DNA from: Labrenzia sp. DG1229
GTDB lineage: Bacteria > Pseudomonadota > Alphaproteobacteria > Rhizobiales > Stappiaceae
Length of the DNA stretch: 64,000 nucleotides
Assembly (NCBI RefSeq): GCF_000521215.1
Contig: NZ_KI928919.1
Location: 338,939-402,938 of the forward strand
Direction: 5' to 3'
Shown here piece by piece: positions 16,987 to 25,245 of the stretch. The notes beneath the pieces were generated by a model. The model worked only from the letters and a program-made list of their open reading frames with translations. It was not told the DNA's origin and ran no database searches. A program made the position numbers and the translations under genes. The stretch's first letter is position 1. Every line of letters starts with the position of its first letter.

Positions 16987-17121
16987 ATGGACGAAAACGT
17001 GCAGAAGTCTTGTTGGAGCGTCACTCTTTGGACTGTCGCTGCGGTAGGTGTCGCCTTGACGATGATCCTCCTTTTCAACGATGTGGAAAGCGCGCAGCAA
17101 GCCGTCGCCGTTGCCAAGTAA
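16987..17121 (+). CDS. Small single-span membrane protein
   Basis: This is a 44-residue ORF starting MDENVQKSCWSV with one transmembrane helix (VTLWTVAAVGVALTMILLF) and a short polar tail. The case for a real gene is its placement alone between two genes and the terminator that follows 25 bp later. The ribosome site (TAGGGA at about 16977) is modest. I do not recognise the family. Confidence 0.5.
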   Translation: MDENVQKSCWSVTLWTVAAVGVALTMILLFNDVESAQQAVAVAK

Positions 17122-17144
17122 GGCCAGCGGGACGTTTTCAATTG

Positions 17145-17173
17145 AAGGCGCAGCCGATGGCTGCGCCTTTTTC
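17145..17173 (+). terminator. Rho-independent terminator
   Basis: AAGGCGCAGCC and GGCTGCGCCTT form an 11-bp perfect stem with a GAT loop, followed by TTTTCC. It ends the small membrane-protein transcript and lies just before the 3' end of the convergent secreted-protein gene. Confidence 0.88.
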
Positions 17174-17176
17174 CTT

Positions 17177-17731
17177 TCAATAACGATTTGAAGCACCAGC
17201 TGCGTTTGTCGGTGAAGGTTTCGGCCGGTTCTCTGGACCGAAAACCTGACGGAACTCCATTTGGCGAACCACCGTGCGATTGCCGGGATAGCTGATCAGG
17301 AGCCCGGCATACGCCGAATTTCCAAACGGCATCATCACCAAACGTACCAGTCCGAGGCCTGGCCAGGCCAGTTCCGCACCCCAGGACGGGATATCCTGCG
17401 GTGAACGGGACGGGTTCATCGCTTCGATATCGATCCCATGCAACAGACTTGTGCCGTCAGCGTCCCATGCGAGGCCGGCAAGACCTGCTTCAAGCGGAAA
17501 GAGGTCAATTCTCGTGCCGCCGAGGGTCAGGACCAGTGATCCATCGGCTGGAAAATCAATATCGACCTTGCCGCCACGCAAGCCTGTGTCAATTGCCGTT
17601 CGGGTTCCGGCGAGCTCCATGAAGGCAGCGGTATTGATGATGTTGAATTGACCTCTCGGCAATTCCGGCTCGGCACTTGTCGGGATAACCAGAAACAGGA
17701 AAGCCAGAATGGTCGCGAAGTGTCTTGCCAT
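17177..17731 (-). CDS. Secreted protein of unknown function
   Basis: This 184-residue protein begins MARHFATILAFLFLVIPTSAEP, a clear Sec signal peptide with TSA cleavage. The mature part is beta-rich (GKVDIDFPADGSLVLTLGGTRIDLFPL, LVRLVMMPFGNSAYAGLLISYPG) with a proline-rich C terminus. I do not recognise a family. The start at 17731 is fixed by the signal peptide, although the frame runs further upstream. The epimerase gene on the same strand ends 100 bp upstream. Confidence 0.65.
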   Translation of the reverse strand: MARHFATILAFLFLVIPTSAEPELPRGQFNIINTAAFMELAGTRTAIDTGLRGGKVDIDFPADGSLVLTLGGTRIDLFPLEAGLAGLAWDADGTSLLHGIDIEAMNPSRSPQDIPSWGAELAWPGLGLVRLVMMPFGNSAYAGLLISYPGNRTVVRQMEFRQVFGPENRPKPSPTNAAGASNRY

Positions 17732-17831
17732 GCACGGTTCCAGATCGGTGTCCGGCGCACGATAGCGTGTGACATGTTTAGAAAGTGTTGGCCCGAAAAC
17801 CCACCCGGTGGCTCTTTTGATTGTTGCACGG

Positions 17832-18716
17832 CTATCTTGAAAGAGAAACGACCATGTCCTCAATCGTGGAATGCTCCGGCTGCCAGCCGGTTGCCCGACT
17901 TGTCTGGGTGACATCGATTTTTTGAGACAACGCGTAGCCGGCGCTCCAGTCCGTTTCCGGGGGAACAGCCTGGTCGGCCTGAATCGTCTCGATTTCCAGG
18001 GGCAGACCGTGCCGGGCCGAAATGTGGGCAGCCAGATGACGAACGGAAATGCCGGATATGCTGCTTGCCATCAATGTCATTCTGAAACGGGCCTGCCGGA
18101 GCGCCAGAACGTAGAGCGCTGCCAGATCGTTTGCCTCGACAAGCGGCCACAGCGTCTCAGAGGCCGCGCGCGTCCTGAATGGATTGCCTGCCTTCAGCGC
18201 TTCCGTCATTTCGGCGATCGGGCCTGAGAACCTGCTGCAGACGAGAGCCGGGTGGATCACCACAAGGTTCAGATCCGTGCCGTGAGACAACGTCCGGATT
18301 GTTTCCGCCATGAACCGGAAGGCAGGGACGGGGGCAAACGGGGTTTTTTCCGTGATAGCCTGTGTGCCCTGTGCGGAAGGAAATAGCCAGATGCCTCCGG
18401 TATAAATGAGCTTCAGGGGTTGTTTCCTGTGCTTGGTGGCCTGCTTGAGCGCCAGCATGGAAAGTCGGTCGATCTTGCCCATATCCGCTGCAAACGTCGC
18501 ACCGGCGTGTATGACCGCGTCGCAGGACGCTGCCCTGCCAACCCAACTTTCGGCGTGCTTCAAGTCCCCGGGAAAAGCACTGGCACCGAAGGCGCGCAAC
18601 TTGTCAGAGGCAGCCTCCGATCGCGCCAGAGCGATGACACGGGCCCCCTTGGAAAGCAACTCTTTGACAATGGCTGCACCGATCAGGCCGGTGCCACCGG
18701 TTACGAACACGTCCAT
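17832..18716 (-). CDS. NAD-dependent epimerase/dehydratase (extended SDR)
   Basis: This 294-residue protein starts MDVFVTGGTGLIGAAIVKELL, a perfect GxxGxxG Rossmann loop. It is followed by ALARSEAASDKLRAFGASAFPGDL (adenine-binding acidic turn) and DAVIHAGATF. The usual YxxxK is not obvious: around FRFMAETIRTL the Tyr appears to be Phe, so catalysis is uncertain. VIHPALVCSRFSGPI follows as in atypical SDRs (NmrA/WcaG-like). The start at 18716 is fixed by the Rossmann motif. The substrate is unknown. Confidence 0.8.
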   Translation of the reverse strand: MDVFVTGGTGLIGAAIVKELLSKGARVIALARSEAASDKLRAFGASAFPGDLKHAESWVGRAASCDAVIHAGATFAADMGKIDRLSMLALKQATKHRKQPLKLIYTGGIWLFPSAQGTQAITEKTPFAPVPAFRFMAETIRTLSHGTDLNLVVIHPALVCSRFSGPIAEMTEALKAGNPFRTRAASETLWPLVEANDLAALYVLALRQARFRMTLMASSISGISVRHLAAHISARHGLPLEIETIQADQAVPPETDWSAGYALSQKIDVTQTSRATGWQPEHSTIEDMVVSLSR

Positions 18717-18837
18717 CCTAAAAGAGAACCCTGTTCGAGAGTTGCGCGCAAGTTTTTGATGTGGGGAGCTGTGCACAATCCACCGACGTTTACTCTTGCC
18801 AGCTTGACCTTGCGGACAGGCCTGCTAGGTCAAAAGA

Positions 18838-19272
18838 ATGACGTTGCATCTGGTGAAACTCTGTGTCGGCGCAGACAGCGCGGAATCTCTTCAGGCCTCG
18901 ATCGATTTTCGTATCGAGCAGGCCCGAATGGCGGGTCTGGAAGAAGTAACGACACACACCACGCGTATGGTACCCACCCGCAAGGACGATTTGCTGGAAG
19001 GCGGTTCGCTCTACTGGGTTATCAAGGGCAAGATCCAGGTTCGCCAGCATCTGATCGATATTCGTCCCTTCACGGACGATGCCGGTATCAAGAGATGCGA
19101 CCTTGTGCTCGAACCAAGGTTGATCCTCACGAGATACCAGCCCAGGCGCCCGTTTCAGGGATGGCGGTATCTGAAAGCGGATGACGCACCCGCGGACATG
19201 CGGCTGGCCGCAGAGACCAAGGCCATGTCAGACGCCATGCGCCAGGATCTGACAGAACTCTGTCTGTTATGA
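18838..19272 (+). CDS. DUF1489-family protein
   Basis: This 144-residue protein starts MTLHLVKLCVGADSAESL and has the conserved central block LYWVIKGKIQVRQHLIDIRPF and VLEPRLILTRYQPRRPFQGWRYLKADDAPADM, which identify DUF1489, a family nearly confined to Alphaproteobacteria. Function is unknown. It is divergent from the epimerase gene. Confidence 0.9.
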   Translation: MTLHLVKLCVGADSAESLQASIDFRIEQARMAGLEEVTTHTTRMVPTRKDDLLEGGSLYWVIKGKIQVRQHLIDIRPFTDDAGIKRCDLVLEPRLILTRYQPRRPFQGWRYLKADDAPADMRLAAETKAMSDAMRQDLTELCLL

Positions 19273-19298
19273 TCGCTTGGAAACATCCAACTGCCCGT

Positions 19299-19910
19299 TC
19301 ATGTATCGTCGTTCGGTGTCAACGCCTTACCCAAATGCTGGAAGAGTTGGTCAAAATCTGGCCACGACCGGTCCAGTTTGGGGTTTTCCTTTTTGCGGGT
19401 CATGGAAAGCTGGGCATACCCGTGAACCAGTGACCAGACGAGGACTTCTATGTCTTCTTTCGATGATCCGGAGGCCACGAAGGGTGCACAAGCCTCCCGG
19501 AGGAGGGCGTATGCGCGTTCGGAGTGCGAGCAAAAAAACTCGTCGTCCTCATTGAACTTCTGTCCGGAAAAGATGAACAGAAACAAAGCTGGATGATCCG
19601 ACGCATAGTCGATGTAACCGTGGCAAATCGCAGACAGGCGATCTCTGGGAGAAGGACCGGCACCGTCCAGGCGTTTTGTCATGGCCTCGCAAAACAACTG
19701 GAAGCCACGCGCAGCGATCGCGGTCGATAGACCCATGATATTCTTGAAATGATAGCCGGGTGCGGCGTGTGAAACTCCCGCCATCGTAGCACATTCGCGG
19801 AGTGAAAGGCCGTCTGCGCCCCGTATTCGCAGGAGTTCGACACCAGCGTCTATCAGTGCCGTTTTCAGGTCGCGATCAGTTTTTCGCCTTGTCGTTTGTT
19901 CAATTACCAT
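19299..19910 (-). CDS. TetR-family regulator
   Basis: This 203-residue protein has an N-terminal HTH of the TetR type (LKTALIDAGVELLRIRGADGLSLRECATMAGVSHAAPGYHFKN) and a C-terminal ligand/dimer domain with DHPALFLFIFSGQKF and LVWSLVHGYAQL, like the TetR_C_33/WHG group. It is divergent from the DUF2306 gene. The 75-bp spacer holds two copies of the same 15-bp dyad, which it probably binds to control both genes. Confidence 0.9.
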   Translation of the reverse strand: MVIEQTTRRKTDRDLKTALIDAGVELLRIRGADGLSLRECATMAGVSHAAPGYHFKNIMGLSTAIAARGFQLFCEAMTKRLDGAGPSPRDRLSAICHGYIDYASDHPALFLFIFSGQKFNEDDEFFCSHSERAYALLREACAPFVASGSSKEDIEVLVWSLVHGYAQLSMTRKKENPKLDRSWPDFDQLFQHLGKALTPNDDT

Positions 19911-19931
19911 GTGACCGTCTTCATCGATTGT

Positions 19932-19946
19932 CTTGACAGTGTCAAG
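19932..19946. promoter_or_regulatory. TetR operator copy 1
   Basis: CTTGACA-G-TGTCAAG is a perfect dyad with a one-base centre, 22 bp upstream of the tetR start. It also contains a TTGACA -35-like element that could serve the rightward promoter. Its regulator is inferred from position. Confidence 0.75.
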
Positions 19947-19957
19947 TTTGATCTTAT

Positions 19958-19972
19958 CTTGACACTGTCAAG
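19958..19972. promoter_or_regulatory. TetR operator copy 2
   Basis: CTTGACA-C-TGTCAAG has the same arms as copy 1, with centres 26 bp apart. It lies just ahead of the AGGAG ribosome site of the DUF2306 gene, so a bound repressor would block that transcript. Confidence 0.75.
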
Positions 19973-19985
19973 TCGGAGGAGAGGC

Positions 19986-20627
19986 ATGGAACAGGTTTTG
20001 AAGCTAACCGGTCGTATTGCGTTCTGGGTGAGCGTGATTTCATCGGTCCTGGTGGCGTTTGTTTCCTACAGGTTTGTTCCGCTCGGCGTGGAAATCGCCA
20101 TGAATTTCGTTTCACACAATTTGGCGGGAAACAGTCTGGCGCTTTTTGCGCATATTGCTGTCGCACCGGTCGCTCTTTTTCTGATGCCGTTTCAGTTCAT
20201 GTCCGGACTGCGCCGTAAACACCCCCCGCTTCACCGTTGGGTTGGACGGATCTACGTTGTGGCGGTCGTGATTTCCGGTGTTGCCGGTTTTCAGCTGGCG
20301 TTTCATTCAACGGCCGGTGTTTTCGCGAGCGCCGGATTTGCTTCGTTGGCCGTTGTCTGGCTCTGGACAACACTCGGTGCGCTCTATTTTGCGCTCACAA
20401 GGCAGTTTGCCAGGCATCGCGACTGGATGCTCCGTTCCGCTGCCTTGACCTTTGCGGCGGTGACCTTGCGAGTGTATCTGGGGTCATCGATGGCACTGGG
20501 CGCCGAATTTCAGGTCGCCTACCCGATCATCAGTTGGGCGTGTTGGATACCAAATTCGATTTTGGTCGAGACGTACCTGCTGATGCGCGGCAGGCGAAGC
20601 TATCTGCTAACCAATCAAACCATGTGA
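19986..20627 (+). CDS. DUF2306-family membrane protein
   Basis: This 213-residue protein has about six hydrophobic segments. The conserved RRKHPPLHRWVGRIYVVAVVISGVAGFQLAFH and RQFARHRDWMLRSAALTFAAVTLR segments are the DUF2306 hallmarks; His residues in both may bind haem or metal by analogy with related cytochrome-like membrane families, but this is not shown. The ATG at 19986 follows GGAGGAG. It is divergent from, and likely repressed by, the adjacent TetR protein. Confidence 0.85.
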   Translation: MEQVLKLTGRIAFWVSVISSVLVAFVSYRFVPLGVEIAMNFVSHNLAGNSLALFAHIAVAPVALFLMPFQFMSGLRRKHPPLHRWVGRIYVVAVVISGVAGFQLAFHSTAGVFASAGFASLAVVWLWTTLGALYFALTRQFARHRDWMLRSAALTFAAVTLRVYLGSSMALGAEFQVAYPIISWACWIPNSILVETYLLMRGRRSYLLTNQTM

Positions 20628-20730
20628 ATCGAAATCTCATCTAGTTTGGGATGAAGACAGCTGCTGTGCTTGCCAAATCAGACCTGCAGGCCCAATTTGA
20701 ATGTATCGAGCGCAGCAGGGACGAATATGA

Positions 20731-21465
20731 ATGGCGAAAACAGATCTGGACGCGACGGGGAAACCTGTCCGGAAAAAAGGCGACTTGCCTTCGGCCGCGT
20801 CCGATATCTCTGCCTTTCTTGAGAAAGCGAAGGAAATCGAGCCGAAAGCAGGGAGCGACGGCCGACTGATTTTTGCGCTCGACGCAACCATGAGCCGACA
20901 ACCGACCTGGGACAGGGCCTGCCATATTCAGTCGGAAATGTTTCAGGAAGCAGACCATATCGGTGGTTTGAAGATAAAGCTGGTCTATTTTCGCGGCTTT
21001 GGAGAATGCAGAGCATCACGCTGGTTCGAGCGCAGTGATGAGCTTGCAAAGGCCATGAACCGGATCTCCGTCCAGGGTGGGCGCACTCAAATCAGCAAAG
21101 TGCTTTCCGCCGCTCTCCAGTCAGCTACGGACGACAAGATTGCCGCTGTGGTCTATGTCGGTGACTGTATGGAAGAAGATGTGGATATTCTTTGCGACAA
21201 GGCCGGACAACTCGGGTTGATGGGCGTGCCGGTGTTCCTGTTTCAGGAAGGGCGAGACACCATTGCGGAACAGGCCTTTCGCGAGATGGCGCGCTTGTCC
21301 AAAGGAGCCTATTGTCCCTTTGATGCGGGGTCTGCACAGCAGCTGGCCGAGCTCTTGAAAGCGGTTGCCGTATTTGCAAGTGGTGGACACAGCGCACTTG
21401 TAGCACTTGAACGGAAAGGCGGGCAGGGAGCCCGTCTGCTTCTGCAGCAAATCAAATCTGACTGA
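20731..21465 (+). CDS. VWA-domain protein
   Basis: This 244-residue protein has a von Willebrand A fold: LIFALDATMSRQPTWD (a MIDAS-like DxTxS, here D-A-T-M-S), GGRTQISKVLSAAL, VVYVGDCMEEDVDIL and VPVFLFQEGRD. No signal peptide is visible, so it is probably cytosolic. It ends with TGATG overlapping the start of the DnaJ-like membrane gene. VWA followed by a membrane/J-domain gene is a recurrent pair in Alphaproteobacteria, which suggests a shared chaperone-like or assembly role. Confidence 0.88.
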   Translation: MAKTDLDATGKPVRKKGDLPSAASDISAFLEKAKEIEPKAGSDGRLIFALDATMSRQPTWDRACHIQSEMFQEADHIGGLKIKLVYFRGFGECRASRWFERSDELAKAMNRISVQGGRTQISKVLSAALQSATDDKIAAVVYVGDCMEEDVDILCDKAGQLGLMGVPVFLFQEGRDTIAEQAFREMARLSKGAYCPFDAGSAQQLAELLKAVAVFASGGHSALVALERKGGQGARLLLQQIKSD

Positions 21466-22013
21466 TGTTTTATTTTCTTATCGGACTGGTCCTGCTCACT
21501 GCCGTCATCTTGGGTGCACGCAGTTTTGTTCAGGCCAACCCCGGCGATCTTGCCCGCCAGCTTCGCAAGTACGGCGGAATTCTTCTTCTTGCCCTTGGTG
21601 CCGTCTTCATGCTGACCGGGCGCTTCATGTTCGCCATTCCGTTGATAGGGTTTGGCCTGTCTCTTCTGGGGGTTGCCGGTCTCGGTCGCCTGACAGGAAG
21701 CTACAAGCCGAACAAGGCATCAGGTCAAAGATCCAGGGTGCGAACAGCAATGGTCGAAATGGAACTGGATCACGATACCGGTGAAATGACCGGTCTGATT
21801 CTGGCTGGTGGTTTTCAAGGCCGCAGGCTGGACGAACTAAGCGACCAGGACCTGCTTTCGTTCTGGCAGGAATGCGGCCAGGACGAACAAAGTTGCAAGC
21901 TAGTCGAAGCTTATCTCGACCGCAGGCTTGCCGGATGGCGTGAACACTTCCAGTCTGATGGAACAGAGGGTACAGGGGAAGCCCGGTCGAGCTCTGGCCC
22001 CGATGACAGATGA
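21465..22013 (+). CDS. N-terminal part of a DnaJ-like membrane protein (membrane and linker region)
   Basis: This 182-residue protein has two to three hydrophobic segments ([52 protein letters not shown]), then [43 protein letters not shown] and [16 protein letters not shown]. In related proteins as I recall them, this part continues into a C-terminal J domain in a single ORF of about 230 residues. Here the frame ends after a short divergent tail, and the J domain is in the +1 frame. It starts on the overlapping TGATG of the VWA gene. Confidence 0.75.
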   Translation: MFYFLIGLVLLTAVILGARSFVQANPGDLARQLRKYGGILLLALGAVFMLTGRFMFAIPLIGFGLSLLGVAGLGRLTGSYKPNKASGQRSRVRTAMVEMELDHDTGEMTGLILAGGFQGRRLDELSDQDLLSFWQECGQDEQSCKLVEAYLDRRLAGWREHFQSDGTEGTGEARSSSGPDDR

Positions 22014-22176
22014 GGAGGCCTACGAGATCCTGGGGCTTTCTCCCGATGCCGGGGACGCGGAAATTCGATCCGCGCATCGCAGGCTCATGATGCGGGTTCA
22101 TCCCGACAAAGGGGGATCCGGTTTCCTCGCGGCGAAAATCAACGAGGCTAAAGACACGCTTCTCAGAAGACATTGA
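22003..22176 (+). CDS. J-domain segment split from the upstream DnaJ-like gene
   Basis: This 57-residue reading frame starts [38 protein letters not shown] and ends [12 protein letters not shown]. It holds helices I-III of a J domain with the Hsp70-stimulating HPD motif. The open frame extends back to 21928, overlapping the preceding gene by 86 bp in another frame. An ATG at 22003 overlaps that gene's stop by 11 bp, so a separate coupled protein is possible. A frameshift, sequence error or programmed slip within one gene is at least as likely. Confidence 0.65.
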   Translation: MTDEEAYEILGLSPDAGDAEIRSAHRRLMMRVHPDKGGSGFLAAKINEAKDTLLRRH

Positions 22177-22193
22177 CGACATCCGTTACGCAG

Positions 22194-23897
22194 TTACTGG
22201 TAGATGGCGAAGCAGGCGAATTTTGCCTTTTTCAGTTTATTGCAGGCCTTGCGGGCTGCAGTCTTGTTTTTGAAGCCAACAAATCGCGCGCGGTAAAGCG
22301 TTTGCCCGTTAGCTTCAACGGGTTCTGTGTATGGTGAACGTCCACGTAGAGCCGCTCCCGTTCTGGCCTTGGCTTTCTTCAGAAGTGCAACGGCCTGATT
22401 CTCAGTCTCCGAAGCGGCAATCTGCACCTGCCAGCCCGGTTCGATGTCCGGCGTATCGCTGGTCGCAACAGTGACGGTGTCATCCTTCGACTGGCTTTCG
22501 ACAACCGGCAGCACGGTCGCCGAAGCTGCCGCCACTTTCACGTTTGATGCAGTAACTTCGGGCGCCGGGACTGTTTCAATCTTGACCGTCTCCACAGTGA
22601 TCGTTTTCGCTGGGATCGGTCGGCCTTCACTATCTGGCTGGGATACCGTGCGTCTGGACACATCTGCCCTTGCTGCGTCGAGCAGCGCTTTTTTCGAGAC
22701 TGAATTCGTCGTCAGATCCAGATCAGGACTGTCACGGCGGATCGGCGGCAGCGCGGTTGCGACTGCGAAAGTCTCGTCAAAACGCCTTTTGACAATTTTG
22801 GGAGGTATCGGAACCGCGTCTCCAAAACCCGGTACTGTTGCGGGCGCGGCCTTGACTGAAGCCGTGGTGACGGAGGCAACAGAAGGTACGGGCACCGGAG
22901 CAGCGACCGGTTTTTCAGCCGCATTGAACGCAAGAACCATCGGGGCTCCTGACGCAGGCTTCTGATTGCTACCCGGCTTTACTCTTGGCAATGGCGGCTG
23001 ACTCAGGGTCGAGGCAACAAAGATCGGCGCGCCGCTGCGCTTGGCTATCATGGGGACGGTTTTCTTGCCGCGGCTTGCCTTGGACAGATAGCGGCTGATC
23101 AGCTTGGTCATCTGGGCATTTCTGGACGCGCCGGACCTGCCGCCCATCACAACGGCAACAATCTGTCGGCCATTCCGGTTGACTGAAGTGACGAGATTGA
23201 AACCGGATGCCCTGATATAGCCGGTCTTGATACCGTCAACACCCTTCACACGGCCAAGGAGCTTATTGTGGTTGCCGTAAGTGCGACCCTTGTACTTGTA
23301 GGATCGCGTTTTGAAATAGCCGTAATACTGCGGGTAGTGCTCTTGAATCGCACGTCCAAGGGTCGCCATATCCCGAGCAGTCGTCCGTTGGCCGGAATTC
23401 GGCAAACCATGCGGGTTCCGAAAGGTCGTCTTTTTCATGCCCAGGGACCGTGCAGTGCTCGTCATGCGTTGGGCGAACTTTTTCTCGGACCCTGAAATAT
23501 TCTCAGCGACAACGGTTGCAACATCGTTTGCGGACTTGGTCACCAGCGCAAGGATTGCGTCCTTGACCTTGATGGTTTTTCCCGACTTCAAACCCAGTTT
23601 GGATGGTGGCCGGCCCGCAGCATACTTGGACACCTTCAGGCGGGAATTGAGCGTAAGACGACCGGCCGAGAGCTCTTCGAAAACCACATACAGGGTCATG
23701 ATCTTCGTGAGCGAAGCGGGATATCGGTAGGCGTCAGCAGAAGATGCGTACAGCGTCTTGCCGGTTTTGGCGTCAACGACAATGCCGGCATATTTGGAAT
23801 TGGCCATCGCCGTGACAGGAAGCATGATCAGCAACACGCCGAGTACCAGAATTTTTCCCACTTGGGTTATCGCCATTGCATTGCGAAGAAAACGCAT
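22194..23897 (-). CDS. dacF: D-alanyl-D-alanine carboxypeptidase (DacF/DacD type) with C-terminal SPOR domain
   Basis: This 567-residue protein has a signal peptide (ILVLGVLLIMLPVTAMA) and a peptidase S11 domain with all three active-site motifs: SLTK (62-65), SAN (122-124) and KTG (224-226). A long Pro/Ala/Val-rich linker (about 280-480) and a C-terminal SPOR domain (WQVQIAASETENQAVALLKKA ... ARKACNKLKKA) follow. S11 enzymes trim the terminal D-Ala of peptidoglycan stem peptides in the periplasm; SPOR domains bind denuded septal glycan, so it likely acts at the division site. The start is ATG 23897; in-frame GTG 23930 and ATG 23876 are alternatives. Confidence 0.92.
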   Translation of the reverse strand: MRFLRNAMAITQVGKILVLGVLLIMLPVTAMANSKYAGIVVDAKTGKTLYASSADAYRYPASLTKIMTLYVVFEELSAGRLTLNSRLKVSKYAAGRPPSKLGLKSGKTIKVKDAILALVTKSANDVATVVAENISGSEKKFAQRMTSTARSLGMKKTTFRNPHGLPNSGQRTTARDMATLGRAIQEHYPQYYGYFKTRSYKYKGRTYGNHNKLLGRVKGVDGIKTGYIRASGFNLVTSVNRNGRQIVAVVMGGRSGASRNAQMTKLISRYLSKASRGKKTVPMIAKRSGAPIFVASTLSQPPLPRVKPGSNQKPASGAPMVLAFNAAEKPVAAPVPVPSVASVTTASVKAAPATVPGFGDAVPIPPKIVKRRFDETFAVATALPPIRRDSPDLDLTTNSVSKKALLDAARADVSRRTVSQPDSEGRPIPAKTITVETVKIETVPAPEVTASNVKVAAASATVLPVVESQSKDDTVTVATSDTPDIEPGWQVQIAASETENQAVALLKKAKARTGAALRGRSPYTEPVEANGQTLYRARFVGFKNKTAARKACNKLKKAKFACFAIYQ

Positions 23898-24365
23898 ACC
23901 AAACACAGTTACTATCCCAATCCGGGTCACACGTTTCGAATTGAAGCCTGGCGGGTTGGATCATTTCCCCCTGCGATTCAAGCCGCAGCTCCGTGATGTC
24001 TGTTTCATTTGATGGAATCACGGTTACAAATGTGTAAATGAATTGCCGAAAAAGCACTTTGGGAAATAGTTTTTTGTTAGAGTTAATCAATCGTTAATTC
24101 TGATTTATTCGTATATCATAGTATAGGTTTTGATTTTATTTAAAATCTCTATCGTGCCCGGAAATTAAAATGTAAATTATTTGTTAAAACCCCTATTTGT
24201 ACTTTCTATTTCTATGCCTGTCGAAAGTGGTTCTGTTGAATACTCCTCGTATGTTTTTCATGAGTGCTGATCGCAATTGCTGGTGAACTGACGGCAAGCC
24301 CCCTCAACAGCAGATGCAATTTTCACTGATTGAGATAGCGTGGATTAATTTCTCGTAATGGTTGT

Positions 24366-24380
24366 TTTTGCAGTGCAAAA
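24366..24380. promoter_or_regulatory. Candidate PhaR operator 1 (phasin promoter)
   Basis: TTTTGCA-G-TGCAAAA is a 15-bp perfect dyad with TGC/GCA half-sites, as reported in general form for PhaR repressors that control phasins in PHA-storing bacteria. It lies 128 bp upstream of the phasin start and just 5' of a TTGACA box. Confidence 0.6.
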
Positions 24381-24398
24381 TCGCCTTGACAGTTATTG

Positions 24399-24407
24399 TG
24401 CAGTGCA
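24399..24407. promoter_or_regulatory. Candidate PhaR operator 2 (phasin promoter)
   Basis: TGCAGTGCA repeats the core of the upstream dyad, with its centre exactly 30 bp from that of copy 1, about three helical turns. It lies downstream of the TTGACA box at 24386, within the presumed promoter. Confidence 0.55.
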
Positions 24408-24507
24408 TTACGAGAATGCCCATAGGTAACGTGATGCGCGTGCCGACTGCCACTAAGGGCCTTTGATGCAGGCCTTGCGCGCCGGTTCGCTGGAAGAGGT
24501 CAGTGAA

Positions 24508-24840
24508 ATGATGAACAATTTTGAAGAAATGCAGAAGTTGAGCAAGGACAACATGGATATCGCCATGGCATCCTTTGGTTCGATGAGCAAGGGCTTTCAG
24601 GCGATCGCAGCTGAAGTAGCAGATTACCAGAAGAAGTCCTTCGAAGAAGGTACGGCAGCCGTTGAAAAGCTTGTTGCGTCCAAGTCCCTGGACAAGGCGT
24701 TCGAAGCGCAGGCTGACTATGTCAAAACCACATACGAAGGTTTTGTCGGCGAAATGACCAAGATCAGTGAAATGGTTACCGACATGTCCAAAGATGCCTA
24801 CAAGCCTTACGAAGGCGTGATCGGCAAAATGGGCAAGTAA
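24508..24840 (+). CDS. Phasin-family protein
   Basis: This 110-residue, almost wholly helical protein matches the short alphaproteobacterial phasins: MNNFEEMQKLSKDNMDIAMASFGSMSKGFQAIAAEVADYQKKSFEEGTAAVEKLVASKSLDKAFEAQADYVKTTYEGFVGEMTKISEMVTDMSKDAYKP (quoted in outline as the diagnostic repeat of amphipathic helices). Phasins coat polyhydroxyalkanoate granules. The ATG pair 24508/24511 has GAAGAGG about 10 bp upstream; the frame is open back to 24463. Tandem PhaR-like sites upstream support the role. A strong terminator follows. No phaC or phaR gene is in the window. Confidence 0.88.
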   Translation: MMNNFEEMQKLSKDNMDIAMASFGSMSKGFQAIAAEVADYQKKSFEEGTAAVEKLVASKSLDKAFEAQADYVKTTYEGFVGEMTKISEMVTDMSKDAYKPYEGVIGKMGK

Positions 24841-24878
24841 GCCTCCCTGTTTTTTCGCCAACTGGCGGATTGCGTTTC

Positions 24879-24909
24879 AAACCCGGCTCGATCGAGCCGG
24901 GTTTTCTTT
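24879..24909 (+). terminator. Rho-independent terminator after the phasin gene
   Basis: A perfect inverted repeat with 13-base arms, AAACCCGGCTCGA / TCGAGCCGGGTTT, is followed by TCTTTT. The inner bases form the loop. It begins 38 bp after the phasin stop codon. Confidence 0.9.
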
Positions 24910-25245
24910 TGTTTGTCGAGATATACCCACATTTTGCCGGTTGGGCCGGAACGGAATCGCGTTCACGTGGATTTGCATATCGTTCCCACCTTTTAATCGT
25001 TTTTCAGACACCTACATTCCCGATTAACGGTGACGCTTCTGTCGGAAACAGGACGTTCACCCGAATCTTGATGAAATCGACCATTGCGCGAGCGCGGCTT
25101 GCGCGGCAGGATTACCGGTGTAGAAAAAGATATTCGCGGAGTTGAAACCTGCGAATTGAAGAAGCCGGACCGGTTTGCATGTGCGCTCCGGCCCGGGAAA
25201 TGAAAACCGGTGTTTTCCGGAATGAGAGAAGCGATAGGTAAGGCA
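24910..25245. other. Spacer between the phasin terminator and clpS
   Basis: No gene is supported here. The stretch must carry the clpS-clpA promoter, but I cannot point to a convincing -35/-10 pair. A short open frame at 24870-25145 has no ribosome site or recognisable protein. Confidence 0.5.

Larger units (their letters stand above)
23898..24507. other. Intergenic regulatory region upstream of dacF and the phasin gene
   Basis: This divergent spacer of about 610 bp has no supported gene. From 24040 to 24250 it is markedly AT-rich. It contains two TGCAGTGCA dyads (24366-24380 and 24399-24407) around a TTGACA box at 24386-24391. An open frame on the minus strand (24304-24861) is mostly antisense to the phasin gene and is not supported. 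Confidence 0.6.

Noticed and set aside
24304-24861. 185-residue minus-strand frame over the phasin promoter
   Set aside because: Mostly antisense to the phasin; the promoter dyads explain conservation better than coding.
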